The notes below the pieces were generated by a model. That model made no database searches. It was not told the origin of the DNA and saw only the letters and a program-made list of their open reading frames with translations. From Pedobacter nanyangensis (lineage in GTDB: Bacteria > Bacteroidota > Bacteroidia > Sphingobacteriales > Sphingobacteriaceae): a stretch of 64,000 nucleotides of DNA. The stretch spans positions 434,001-498,000 of the forward strand of contig NZ_QMHO01000001.1 of the NCBI RefSeq assembly GCF_003313505.1, written 5' to 3'. Each line of letters opens with the position of its first letter. Within the stretch, counting starts at the first letter, position 1. Made by a program: the position numbers and the translations under genes. Of this stretch, positions 42,492 through 51,497 are shown piece by piece.

Positions 42492-44009
42492 GTGAAAATA
42501 CTAGCCACCATTTTTACTTCTTTAACCTTAATTAGCCTTCAGCCTAATGTAGAGGAGAAGCCCTTAAAGTCCCAATTGTATGTTTTAAACCATGAGCAGG
42601 TATTGGGAACGTCGTTGGAATTGAAAATCATCAGCACCTCGGAAACGGAGGTGTACAAAGCTGAGCAAGCTGCAATTGAGGAAATTAATAGGCTTTCTAA
42701 CATCCTTAGCGCTTACCATGGTCATAGTGAATTTAGCCGGTGGATGAAAAGTAGCCTGAATGTGCCAGTTAAGGTTTCGAAGGAACTTTTTGAGGTGTTG
42801 AGTTTATTTGAACAATGGAAAAGGCAAACCAACGGGGCTTTGGATCCCTCCGTAGCGGTAGCTTCAAAACTTTGGCGTGAAGCAGCTTTGAACCAAAACC
42901 TGCCCACCAAATCAGCTGTTCAAAAAGCGATATTTCAAATGCAGGCAAAGCACTATCAATTAGATTTAACCAACCTTACCGCAACCAGATTAGACTTGGT
43001 TCCCTTGGTTATGAATTCATTTGCCAAAAGTTACATTATCAACAAAGCTTGTGATGCAGCGTTGGCCGCCGGAAAGATAGAGAATATAGTGGTGAATATA
43101 GGTGGAGATTTGGTGACAAAGGGAGGCGAGAGGGATTTGGTATATGTAACCAATCCATTGAAAAACGCCGAGAATGATGCCCCGCTAGCGAAGCTTACGG
43201 TAATGAACAAGGCCGTGGCAACCAGTGGGAATTATCGTAGGGGCCAACAAATTGGGAAAAACTGGTATTCGCATATTATTGATCCTAGAACCGCTAAGCC
43301 CGTTGGGCAAATTATCAGCGCCACGGTAATTGCCGAAAATGCCATAGATGCAGGTGCTTTGGCTACTGCCTTTAATATACTGTCGTTGCAAGAAAGTAAA
43401 CTTTTGGCCGAAAAATCGGGGGCTGCTTATCTGATCGTGACCCGGGAAGGCAAAATTGTTGAAAGTGCAAATTGGGATGCATATGTGCTTGCTGCCGAAG
43501 TTGAGGAAACGCCGGTGGTTGCCAGGTCTACGTATGCTGAAAATCAAAAAATGTGGGACCCGAAATTTGAGCTAACGATTAATTTCAGATTGAATGCAAT
43601 TGAAGATAACAGCCACCGTCCGTATGCGGCCATTTGGGTAGAAAATGAAAAAAGAGAATCCGTTAGAAACCTGGCTTTATGGTACCGTAAAACGAATTGG
43701 ATCCCTGATTTGAGGAACTGGTATCGAATCCATGGCGAACGTTTTAAGGCCGATAAGGACAACTACGCATCGGTGACTGGAGCCACCCGAAATCCGGGGA
43801 GTTATACGTTAAAATGGGACGGTAAGGATGATAAAGGAAATTACGTGCCACAGGGAAGATATACCGTAATTATTGAAACGGCAAAGGAGCACGGCACCAA
43901 TGAAATCATCCGCCAGGCTTTGGAATTAAAAAAGACCCCCATTAAAGCAGTAAGCGCCGGCAATGTAGAGGTTGCAGCGGTAAATTTCGAATTTGGAAAA
44001 AGGAAATAA
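42492..44009 (+). CDS. ApbE-like FAD:protein FMN transferase domain fused to DUF2271
   Basis: Starts at GTG. A 505-residue exported protein with a short N-terminal signal (MKILATIFTSLTLIS). Residues 28-330 match ApbE flavin transferases: NHEQVLGTSLELKI, EINRLSNILSAYH, NGALDPSV, IVVNIGGDLVTKGG (GGD 204-206), HIIDPRT (261-267) and DAGALATAFNIL. The usual GG(I/V)AKG motif is replaced by VMNSFAKS (173-180), so catalysis may be altered or lost. Residues about 345-500 are DUF2271 (FELTINFRL, RPYAAIWVENEKRESVRNLALWY, YTLKWDGKDDKGNYVPQGRYTVIIE). DUF2271, PepSY and ApbE are known to co-occur in flavin-based extracytosolic electron transfer. A PepSY gene follows 4 bp later. Confidence 0.87.
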   Translation: MKILATIFTSLTLISLQPNVEEKPLKSQLYVLNHEQVLGTSLELKIISTSETEVYKAEQAAIEEINRLSNILSAYHGHSEFSRWMKSSLNVPVKVSKELFEVLSLFEQWKRQTNGALDPSVAVASKLWREAALNQNLPTKSAVQKAIFQMQAKHYQLDLTNLTATRLDLVPLVMNSFAKSYIINKACDAALAAGKIENIVVNIGGDLVTKGGERDLVYVTNPLKNAENDAPLAKLTVMNKAVATSGNYRRGQQIGKNWYSHIIDPRTAKPVGQIISATVIAENAIDAGALATAFNILSLQESKLLAEKSGAAYLIVTREGKIVESANWDAYVLAAEVEETPVVARSTYAENQKMWDPKFELTINFRLNAIEDNSHRPYAAIWVENEKRESVRNLALWYRKTNWIPDLRNWYRIHGERFKADKDNYASVTGATRNPGSYTLKWDGKDDKGNYVPQGRYTVIIETAKEHGTNEIIRQALELKKTPIKAVSAGNVEVAAVNFEFGKRK

Positions 44010-44013
44010 CAGA

Positions 44014-44634
44014 TTGAGCACGAAAAAGAAAAAAAGGGGGGACGCCAAAAGAGGCGTTGCCAAATTATCACGATGGTTACATATTTATCTTTCCATGGTG
44101 AGTTTTGCCATTGTTTTGTTCTTTTCGTTTACGGGCTTAACACTTAACCATCCGAAGTGGTTTGGGGCCGAAGAACAGCTAGAGGAAAAGTACAAGGGGA
44201 AATTAAATATAAAATGGGTAGATCATCCGGACACCAATAAGGTAGCAAAATTAGAAATCGTGGAGTTTTTACGCAGCAAATACCAGCTAAAAGGAGCCGT
44301 TAGCGATTTCAGGATGGACGATTATGAGTTAAGCATCTCTTTCAGAGGCCCGGCATACTCGGCTGATGTTTTTATCGACCGAGAAAAAGGGGATTATGAG
44401 GTTACCGAAATCAAAAAGGGAATGGTGGCCATTTGGAACGATTTGCACAAAGGCAGAGATTCAGGAAAGCGATGGAGTTGGGTTATTGATGTTTCCGCTA
44501 TTTTTCTCCTCATCATTTCTTTAAGTGGATTGATTTTGTTGCTGTTTATCAAAAAGAAACGGATTTCAGGAATTGTGACGGCTGTTTTAGGGCTGGTTTT
44601 AAGCTATCTGATTTATTTGGTTTTTGTGCCTTAA
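44014..44634 (+). CDS. PepSY-associated transmembrane protein
   Basis: About 206 residues from the TTG at 44014, 4 bp after the ApbE/DUF2271 stop. An alternative TTG at 43993 would overlap it by 17 bp. The N terminus is basic (LSTKKKKRGDAKRGVAKLSRWLHIYLSM), followed by TM1 (VSFAIVLFFSFTGLTLN), where WLHIYLSM and LNHP recall the PepSY_TM family, with an extracytoplasmic PepSY domain (about 65-140, FRMDDYELSISFRGPAYSADVFIDREKGDYEV). TM2-3 (IDVSAIFLLIISLSGLILLLFI, GIVTAVLGLVLSYLIYLVF) close it. His residues in W-LHI and DLHKG could bind haem. It is likely the membrane electron carrier for its operon partner. Confidence 0.82.
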   Translation: MSTKKKKRGDAKRGVAKLSRWLHIYLSMVSFAIVLFFSFTGLTLNHPKWFGAEEQLEEKYKGKLNIKWVDHPDTNKVAKLEIVEFLRSKYQLKGAVSDFRMDDYELSISFRGPAYSADVFIDREKGDYEVTEIKKGMVAIWNDLHKGRDSGKRWSWVIDVSAIFLLIISLSGLILLLFIKKKRISGIVTAVLGLVLSYLIYLVFVP

Positions 44635-44648
44635 GGAAATTTAAAGAC

Positions 44649-44675
44649 TTACGAGTTTTCAAAAACTCCGTAAGG
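44649..44675. terminator. Weak stem-loop between convergent PepSY and serine-hydrolase genes
   Basis: Cttacgagttt pairs with aaactccgtaag (one bulge). No long T-run follows, so termination is only suggested. Confidence 0.35.
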
Positions 44676-44723
44676 GCGAAAGAAAAATATGGACTCTTTG
44701 TTCCGCTGGCATAAAAGCTGATC

Positions 44724-46157
44724 CTATAGATTCAGATCCTTGGCTTTTCTCATCACATTATTGGTAAGCACAATCAAATCGGTATCAAAACTATTTTCCG
44801 TGCTTCTTGAGTTTAAAAGAATAGCCACACTATACTCGGGGCCATAGATCCAAAAAGTAGCGGTACCTATCAAATTTCCGCCATGGTAAAATCCTTCAAA
44901 TAAAGAGTGGCCAGTGCGCCAGCCTAAGGTATAATTGGCCACAGGCGATTTGGTGAACATCAGCGTTCGGGTAGCGGCATTTAAGATATCTGGTTTTATG
45001 GCGCCACCATCAACCGCATACAATACTTTAAAAAGGTTATCTACATTGATGGATACCCCACCGGCGGCCTTATAGATCTGGACATCATTGCCGTAGGCAT
45101 TGGCGCTTCCCTGAGGATAACAGATGGCTTCTTTGGCTCGCCTGGAAGTGGGCGAAGATGAGGTAAGGTTAACAGCAACACCCGCTGGCGTATAAATCTC
45201 TTTCAAATAAGCGCCGTATTCTTTGCCTGATACGAGCTCGATAATTTTGCCGAGCACACCATAGCCCATATTGTAATAGTAATAGGAAGTGCCCGGCTCA
45301 TTTTGCGCTGAGCCTAGCATGGTTTGAATTTTTTGATCTAGGGTTGTTCCGGCGCTGCTGCTGAACATGGGGTCGCCTAGGTAATATCCCGCGGTATGTT
45401 CCAGGAGATGTTTTACGGTAACCTTGGCAGATTTTGGACCTACCGTTGGGAAAGAAGCTTTTAATATCCCCGTAGGGCCAAAAACCAGGTCATTAAGCCC
45501 AATTTTACCTTGTTGTACCAGGGTCATCACGGCTATCGATGTATGTTGCTTGGTCATAGAGGCCAACCTGAACTCATAATCGGGCTGGGCACGTTCTTTG
45601 GCATCTACGTTGGCAAAACCACAAGCATTTTTGTAAATGATATCTTCGACGCTGTTTTTGCCAATGGCATATGAGGCCGCGGGGATATTGTATTTTTCGA
45701 TGAAAGGATATATCATCTCATCAATTTCCTTGATGCCAATTTGCGCCAAAATGGTATAGGTGGCTACATCGCCATTTTCGGCCGTAACTACTGCGGTAAG
45801 CGTTTTGCTTAAATCTAAGTTTCCGGTGTTGTTGGCAAGCATTATGCCATCTACTTTGATGGTCGCTTTGCTAGATAGCGTAAAGTTGACCTTTACGTTA
45901 TTTAAATTAGAATTTAGCGGGATTGTGATGTAAATTTTAGAGGCGCTTTTGAAGTAGTACCCGTTGCCGGTGAGATTGGCATTTTCAGCTTTTAAAATAC
46001 TGATGTTGATGATTTCCTTAGCGGCAGAAGCCGCTGTGGCATTTGGAGGATTGCCTGGAACGGGATCATTTTTTTTGGAACAGGAAGCCAAAACAGCAAT
46101 AAACAGGGAAAGCACAAGGCAAAACTTGGCCTTTTCTCCAAGCGAGATCATCATCAT
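44724..46157 (-). CDS. Serine hydrolase (class C beta-lactamase fold) lipoprotein
   Basis: A 477-residue lipoprotein (lipobox VLASC, Cys26). Residues 43-140 form a small Ig-like/DUF5018-type domain (IINISILKAENANLTG...). The rest is a beta-lactamase/D-Ala-D-Ala-peptidase-like domain: SMTK at 200-203 (catalytic Ser200, Lys203), a YYYNMGYGVLG segment carrying the YxN motif and FYHGGNL near the C terminus as the HxG equivalent. Family members are esterases, DD-peptidases or lactamases. Specificity cannot be told. It is convergent with the PepSY gene. Confidence 0.88.
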   Translation of the reverse strand: MMMISLGEKAKFCLVLSLFIAVLASCSKKNDPVPGNPPNATAASAAKEIINISILKAENANLTGNGYYFKSASKIYITIPLNSNLNNVKVNFTLSSKATIKVDGIMLANNTGNLDLSKTLTAVVTAENGDVATYTILAQIGIKEIDEMIYPFIEKYNIPAASYAIGKNSVEDIIYKNACGFANVDAKERAQPDYEFRLASMTKQHTSIAVMTLVQQGKIGLNDLVFGPTGILKASFPTVGPKSAKVTVKHLLEHTAGYYLGDPMFSSSAGTTLDQKIQTMLGSAQNEPGTSYYYYNMGYGVLGKIIELVSGKEYGAYLKEIYTPAGVAVNLTSSSPTSRRAKEAICYPQGSANAYGNDVQIYKAAGGVSINVDNLFKVLYAVDGGAIKPDILNAATRTLMFTKSPVANYTLGWRTGHSLFEGFYHGGNLIGTATFWIYGPEYSVAILLNSRSTENSFDTDLIVLTNNVMRKAKDLNL

Positions 46158-46310
46158 TATTGTTTGGTTTAGGTTTAATTTGCAAAACGGCAGAAATTCG
46201 CAACAATGTTTTGTAAATCAAGCTATTTTAGAAAAAATGCCGCACAAAACCTAATTTAATTGCAGAATGTTTACAGCCGCACAAAATATTTGGCGATGTG
46301 AATGCCCAAA

Positions 46311-46730
46311 CTAACGTCTGTTCAAATAAAAATCTTCCTTGGCGGTCATCTCCAGCTTGGCTTTTTTGGTTTTATCTCTGTAGCCCAACAAATGCAGCGT
46401 ACCGTGGATCATGATGCGGCATAACTCATCGTGAATAGTGGCATTATGTTGTTTGGCATTATCCCTCACTCTGTCAATGCTGATAAAAATATCCCCTAAA
46501 ATCATTTTAAGCTCCTCTGAGTTGTCAAAAGTGATTACGTCGGTATAGTAGTCGTGTTGAAGGAAATCTTGGTTTACGCGCAGTAAATATTCGTCGGAGC
46601 AAAAAATGAAGTTGAGTTCATTGAGCACATAACCTTCGTGTGCAATTGTTTCACTAATCCATTTCCTAATGGAGGTTTTTCCTTTTAGGGCGTAATTGGT
46701 GTCTTCAGTAAAGAAATTGATTTTTGACAT
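46311..46730 (-). CDS. ybeY: rRNA maturation endoribonuclease YbeY
   Basis: A 139-residue YbeY, a zinc RNase for 16S rRNA 3' maturation and ribosome quality control. The metal motif is IMIHGTLHLLGYRDKTKKA: His109 and His113 are present, but the third ligand position (His124 in E. coli) is Asp119. I recall Asp at this place being usual in Bacteroidetes homologues. Upstream features EYLLRVNQDFLQHDYYTDVITFD and LGDIFISIDRVRDNAKQH are canonical. It lies 109 bp from the DUF4175 gene on the same strand. Confidence 0.93.
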   Translation of the reverse strand: MSKINFFTEDTNYALKGKTSIRKWISETIAHEGYVLNELNFIFCSDEYLLRVNQDFLQHDYYTDVITFDNSEELKMILGDIFISIDRVRDNAKQHNATIHDELCRIMIHGTLHLLGYRDKTKKAKLEMTAKEDFYLNRR

Positions 46731-46839
46731 GGGGATGAAATAAAAGGCAAAAGTAAAAATTCAGAACGGATAGTTGTTGAATTAAGGCCCAAAGAATAAC
46801 TTGCTGCCCTTGCCAAGTAGGGAGCAAATGATTGGGAAA

Positions 46840-49800
46840 TTACTTTTTGGGAGCGTTTAGCAATCTAAAATATTCTGCCACTTTGCTTTTGTAATAGTAG
46901 TTAAGGTTTGGCGGCAGCTTTTGGATCAGTTCACTTTCGCTTTGCATGCTTTTTTTGAATTTGTCTAGCATTTGCTGATATGAAGGAGGGAATTGCTTGG
47001 CGGCATTACTTTCTCTTTTCGAATCCTGATCCTGTTCTCGTTGGGCTTTTTCTGCATCCAATAATTTAACCATCAGGTTTTTTTGCCTGTTGATGGTTTC
47101 TTGGGAAATACGTTTGTTCACCAAGTCCAACTCAGATTGTTTCATTTCCTGAATGGCCTGGTTCAAATTGCCCATGGATCCCTTTCCATCTTTGTTATCT
47201 TCTTTGTTGATTTTTTCCAGGGCTTCCCTAATCATTTGCTGCTGTTGGGCCATTTTTGCAAATTCTTGGCTCATTTGGCCCTTGGGCACGGTGCCCTGGT
47301 TGCCTTCTCGTTCCATCTTCTCCTTGGCTTGCTGCATGTTTTTATTCAGTTGCTCCTGCATTTGCTGCAATTGTTGCATGCCCTGTTTCTGTTTGCCCTT
47401 TCCGCTTTTGGCATTTTTCATGGCGTTTTGCAGTTGCTCCAAAGCTTCGTTAAGCATTAAAGCCAAATTATTTAAGGAGGTCATGGCAAACTGCTGCGAA
47501 CGGTTGGCCTCTCCGGTTCTTCTGTCTCCCAAAAAATCAATGGCTTTGCCAATGTTGAAGTTGATTTTATCCACTTCCGTATTGACAGTGCTTTCTATCT
47601 GTGGTACCCGTTTGCTTAATGAAAAGAGACTATCGGCAATGGTTTTCATGTTATCCCTTATCATGTTCTGTTTTTGTGCCTGTTGCACATAGGCAGGATC
47701 TGAGGAGTTCATTTTGCGGAAAGTTTCCATTACCTTTTCCTGTTCAAAGGAAGTACTCAGCAAATTTTCGAGCAGCTTGCGGAGCTCTTGTGCATTTACC
47801 TTGTTCTCTTGCTCGGCGCCTTCTTGCTGCTGCTCCTGCATTTGTTGGGCCAGTTGCTGCATTTGCTGGCCGGCCTGCTGCTGTTTTTCAGAAGCCTTTT
47901 GCTTGTTGTTCTGGTTCAGCTGATCTTTACTGTCCTGTTGGTTTTTTGCGATCTGGTTGGTTTCCTTTTCAGGATTTTTATATTCATTTGGGCGCTCAAG
48001 AGCCTGGTTTTTTTGATCCAGGTCCTGAAGTTCCTTTTTCAAGTCCTTAAAATCTTTATTGAGTTGATCTTGTTTCTCTTTAAGGTCCTGCGCCGAGGAG
48101 CTTTTGTCCTTGCTTTGGTCTGCCAGGTCTTTTTGCTGCTTGGCCATTTCGTTCAAGCGGTCAATTTTGTTCTGCAGGTTTTGTTCAAACTCCAATTGTT
48201 TGTAAAGTTCAAGGATGCGGTCGAGCTCATTTTTAACCGACTTATTATCCATTTGCATTTTCGACAGTTCGTTGCGGGTTTGCTCTTTATTGTTTTTATC
48301 CATCAACTGTTGTAGTTTTTGCAAAAGCTCCTTGGTTTTTTCATCAAGGACATTGTTGAACAGCTCATCAATTTTTTTCTGTTTTTCCTTGAGCTCTTCG
48401 GTAAGGGCATTGTTTTCCTGCTTGTCGAAATTGTTTTTTTCGTTCTGGGCTTTGATCTCCTTTACTGCCTCTTCCAGTTGTTTTTGTTTGTCCAGTAGCT
48501 GCTCAATCTGCTTTTTATCTTCAAAGTTAAGCTGCTTTTTCTCTAACAGATTTTCGCTTAATTTCTTACTTTCCTTTTCTATGGTGCTGGCCAGTTTAAT
48601 GGTCTGCTCCATTTTCTGTTTCAGCGATTGGCTTCCTTCTGCCAATTTTTCGGCAATTTGTTGTGGTGTAGGGGCCTGGTAGGTTTTAGTTTCCGATCGG
48701 GCTATTTTTGCTCCGTTTACACCATCGTTATCAGCTATTTCAAAAAAATATTCAATAATTTGCCCTGGTTTGGCTTGAAGTTCGTTTAGGTTCCAAAAAT
48801 GGAAGAAGTTGTTTTCGGTTTGATTGTTTTTAATCGCAATGGCCTTTGAGCCTTGGGCGATAAGCTTGTTTTGTTCTTTAATTTGATATTTGAATTTTAA
48901 GGACGAAAAGCCATAATCATCAGTCACCACCCCATTAAAATAAAGGGCTTTGCTGCTTAAACTATCGGGAGTTTCGGTAACCGAGATGGTGGGGTATTGG
49001 TCTACAATAACGTTGAGCTGATGGCTCAGCGAATCTTGGAGGCTTACATATTTGTTTTTTGGGACGATTTGGTAATTGCCGTTTGTCCTAATTGTTGCGC
49101 TAAAACTTGCTTGGTTGCCTTCCACCAAAAGCTGATGGGCTTTCTGCTGAAGGATAAAACTAATTTCTTCACTGTTTTCGGTTTTTAGTTTCCAGGTTAT
49201 CCTTGTCCCTTCGGGGATAAGTAAATCGCCAACGTTGGGCACCTCTTCGGGTTTTCGGTGAAGATAGGCAGGGTAAATTAAGGTTGCGCTGAGGTTTAGG
49301 AGGGATGGGCGTGGTTTTACGCTGATGGTGTGGCTGGCTGAGCTAAATCCGCCGCCCGAAAAACGGATTGCTTTATCTTGCTGAATATTCTTGAAGGTAT
49401 GGCTAAAGTGGCTGATATCCTGCTTCTCCAGTTTATAATTGTTCACCCCATCTTCTACATAAATATCCTGGGGGAATTCGTTGCCGGTAAGCTTAACTTT
49501 AATGGTTAAGTCATCGCCCTGCGTAACATTTAAATGCTGGTTTTCTATTAAAAATTGGAAAGGGGCTTGTGGCAATACCTCCTGGTTGTAGCGGATAAAG
49601 CTGCTGGTACCTTCTCTCAAAATGGCTGGGGCCAAAATGCCGATCAACAAAATGATGGCTAAGGGAAGCGCAATGTACTTGAGGTGTTTCTTATTGTCGC
49701 CAAGGTTAACGGCGCTCGAAAAAGGGATCGGTTTTAGTTCGTTGATTTTTTGGTCGATGCCAGCAAGAATAAGTGCGCTATTTTGTGGCGAGCTATTGGC

Positions 49801-50154
49801 CAGATCTTTTAGCTGTAAAGTATTCAGTAACCTATCCTTAACATTAAAGAAATGGTTTCCGATTAAATTTGCGGCATCTTCGAGGCCAATGGTTTTGCTT
49901 AACTTGAAATAGGAGAGCGCTGGTTTGACAATCCAAAGGCAAATGGCCAATAGCGAAATGCCAACAAACGAGAAGAAAAGCAGGGTTTTGGTAGAGATGC
50001 TCGGATAGGTGTAGAAAATGTAAACGAAAAGACAAAGATAGAGGCTTAAAATAAGCGCAGCGGCATATATACTCCCTCTTAAAAGTTTATTTAGATAAAA
50101 CTTTCGGGTGAACTCGTTGATTTTAGCGATCAGTAAGTTATAGTTATTGCCCAT
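46840..50154 (-). CDS. Large DUF4175 membrane/coiled-coil protein
   Basis: A 1104-residue protein matching DUF4175. Three membrane segments lie near the N terminus (about 26-48, SIYAAALILSLYLCLFVYIFY; 55-76, TLLFFSFVGISLLAICLW; 157-175, YIALPLAIILLIGILAPAI). A beta-rich region (190-500) follows, then about 600 residues of extremely Gln/Lys/Glu-rich helix (QKQLEEAVKEIKAQNEK, KQQQAGQQMQQLAQQMQEQQ). The low complexity creates several long antisense frames, which are shadows. The protein is probably an inner-membrane-anchored periplasmic coiled coil. Its function is unknown, though it is widely kept in Bacteroidetes. Confidence 0.88.
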   Translation of the reverse strand: MGNNYNLLIAKINEFTRKFYLNKLLRGSIYAAALILSLYLCLFVYIFYTYPSISTKTLLFFSFVGISLLAICLWIVKPALSYFKLSKTIGLEDAANLIGNHFFNVKDRLLNTLQLKDLANSSPQNSALILAGIDQKINELKPIPFSSAVNLGDNKKHLKYIALPLAIILLIGILAPAILREGTSSFIRYNQEVLPQAPFQFLIENQHLNVTQGDDLTIKVKLTGNEFPQDIYVEDGVNNYKLEKQDISHFSHTFKNIQQDKAIRFSGGGFSSASHTISVKPRPSLLNLSATLIYPAYLHRKPEEVPNVGDLLIPEGTRITWKLKTENSEEISFILQQKAHQLLVEGNQASFSATIRTNGNYQIVPKNKYVSLQDSLSHQLNVIVDQYPTISVTETPDSLSSKALYFNGVVTDDYGFSSLKFKYQIKEQNKLIAQGSKAIAIKNNQTENNFFHFWNLNELQAKPGQIIEYFFEIADNDGVNGAKIARSETKTYQAPTPQQIAEKLAEGSQSLKQKMEQTIKLASTIEKESKKLSENLLEKKQLNFEDKKQIEQLLDKQKQLEEAVKEIKAQNEKNNFDKQENNALTEELKEKQKKIDELFNNVLDEKTKELLQKLQQLMDKNNKEQTRNELSKMQMDNKSVKNELDRILELYKQLEFEQNLQNKIDRLNEMAKQQKDLADQSKDKSSSAQDLKEKQDQLNKDFKDLKKELQDLDQKNQALERPNEYKNPEKETNQIAKNQQDSKDQLNQNNKQKASEKQQQAGQQMQQLAQQMQEQQQEGAEQENKVNAQELRKLLENLLSTSFEQEKVMETFRKMNSSDPAYVQQAQKQNMIRDNMKTIADSLFSLSKRVPQIESTVNTEVDKINFNIGKAIDFLGDRRTGEANRSQQFAMTSLNNLALMLNEALEQLQNAMKNAKSGKGKQKQGMQQLQQMQEQLNKNMQQAKEKMEREGNQGTVPKGQMSQEFAKMAQQQQMIREALEKINKEDNKDGKGSMGNLNQAIQEMKQSELDLVNKRISQETINRQKNLMVKLLDAEKAQREQDQDSKRESNAAKQFPPSYQQMLDKFKKSMQSESELIQKLPPNLNYYYKSKVAEYFRLLNAPKK

Positions 50155-50355
50155 CTTTTAATTTAAACGACAATAAAGATAAAAAATGTGCGCTTAAATT
50201 AAAATTGGACAAATTTTATCCTAAGCTTTCAATTTGTTTTTAAAACAAACCTTTTAGCTGTAAATTAGAAATAAAATATAATCAATAAAAACAAAAAATA
50301 ACACCAAAGGCTGTATATTGCAGCATTCAACCCATTCAAAAAAATACTTATACAC

Positions 50356-51141
50356 ATGAACAGAAAAATTTTTGTGGCTATTTTAGCACTGATGACTACC
50401 GGAACAGCCTTCGCACAAAAGCAATTTAAATCGTGGAATAAAAACTTGGTAATTGCCCATCGTGGAGCATTTAAGGCCCAGGGCCTTCCTGAAAACTCTA
50501 TTGCTTCTTTAAATGAAGCCATCCGTATTGGGTGTTTTGGAAGTGAGTTTGATGTTCAGCTTACCGCTGATGGAGTTCCTGTGGTTAACCATAATGCTGA
50601 TTTTTTAGGAAAGGATATCGCAACGAGCACCTACCAGGAGTTGGTAGAATACAAAAAATTGAGTAACGGCGAGAGTATTCCAACCTTGGAAGCGTACTTG
50701 AAAGCTGGCATGAAGCAGAAAAAGACTAAACTGATTTTGGAAGTTAAGCCTCAGAAAACCCAAGAAAGGGAAGAGGAGCTTACCAAAAAAATAATTGCCA
50801 TGGTAAATGAGCTTAAGGCAGGGCCTTGGATCGAGTACATTAGCTTTAGTCATTATATCTGTAAATATTTGATTGCCAACGTACCGGGAGCAAGGGTTTC
50901 TTACTTAAATGGGGAAATTGAGCCCGCAAAATTAAAGGAGCAAGGCTTTTATGGTTTGGATTATAACCAGGGGGTGTTCAAGAAAAACCCTGATTGGATT
51001 GCACAAGCGAAAGCCGCAGGGTTAATAGTTAACGTTTGGACAGTAAATGCCGCCAAGGATATGGATTGGTTGTTGGAACAAAAAGTTGATTACATGACCA
51101 CCAACGAACCAGAATTGCTGTTCACCAAAATCAAGAAATAG
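50356..51141 (+). CDS. Glycerophosphodiester phosphodiesterase, exported
   Basis: A 261-residue GDPD of the TIM-barrel family with a signal peptide (MNRKIFVAILALMTTGTAFA). The active-site set is present: His35-Arg36 (AHRGAFKAQGLPENSIASL), Glu46 (PEN), Glu64 and Asp66 (GSEFDVQLT), His79 (VNHNADF), a Glu-x-Lys strand LILEVKP, and the barrel end AGLIVNVWTVN. It cleaves glycerophosphodiesters from lipid turnover in the periplasm to alcohol and glycerol 3-phosphate. Length is normal. It is divergent from the DUF4175 gene. Confidence 0.94.
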   Translation: MNRKIFVAILALMTTGTAFAQKQFKSWNKNLVIAHRGAFKAQGLPENSIASLNEAIRIGCFGSEFDVQLTADGVPVVNHNADFLGKDIATSTYQELVEYKKLSNGESIPTLEAYLKAGMKQKKTKLILEVKPQKTQEREEELTKKIIAMVNELKAGPWIEYISFSHYICKYLIANVPGARVSYLNGEIEPAKLKEQGFYGLDYNQGVFKKNPDWIAQAKAAGLIVNVWTVNAAKDMDWLLEQKVDYMTTNEPELLFTKIKK

Positions 51142-51168
51142 GGAATATCTCTTGATTTCTTTTGAAAT

Positions 51169-51200
51169 AAAAAAGTCCCGCATTTTGCGGGACTTTTTTT
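51169..51200. terminator. Bidirectional terminator between GDPD and cold-shock genes
   Basis: A 13-bp perfect stem (aaaaaagtcccgc / gcgggactttttt) with a 5-base loop, A-tract on the left and T-tract on the right, 17-28 bp from both convergent genes' stops. Confidence 0.9.
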
Positions 51201-51217
51201 GGTAAATATGATAATAA

Positions 51218-51409
51218 TTAGATTACTTTCACATTAACGGCGTTCAAGCCTTTTCTACCGTTTTCAACATCGTACTGAACTTTATCGTTTTCACGAATTT
51301 CATCGATAAGGCCTGTTGAATGTACAAAAATTTCGGCATCTCCATTTGAAGGGATAATGAAACCGAAACCTTTGGTTACATTAAAGAATTTTACTGTTCC
51401 TTCTTGCAT
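51218..51409 (-). CDS. Cold-shock domain protein (CspA family)
   Basis: A 63-residue single cold-shock domain. The Met at 51409 gives MQEGTVKFFNVTKGFGFIIP; a 9-codon longer frame upstream is not expected in the family. RNP1 (KGFGFI) and RNP2 (EIFVH) are intact, and the C-terminal strand is KVQYDVENGRKGLNAVNVKV. These proteins bind single-stranded RNA or DNA as chaperones. The leader upstream (51410-51497) could hold the usual cold-responsive structure, but no specific motif was identified. Confidence 0.95.
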   Translation of the reverse strand: MQEGTVKFFNVTKGFGFIIPSNGDAEIFVHSTGLIDEIRENDKVQYDVENGRKGLNAVNVKVI

Positions 51410-51497
51410 TATTATTTTAATTAAGTAAGTTGGCAAGGTACAGATTAAATTCGGGATAACCGCAAAATGTACCGTTAATTTTTTGTGAGTATTTTAT

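Noticed and set aside
47083-48682. Several overlapping plus-strand frames (125-179 codons) opposite the DUF4175 gene, rich in Phe/Leu/Cys.
   Set aside because: They are the complement of Gln/Lys/Glu-rich coiled-coil codons, which rarely give antisense stops. Composition is unlike any real membrane protein, frames overlap each other, and the sense gene is full-length.
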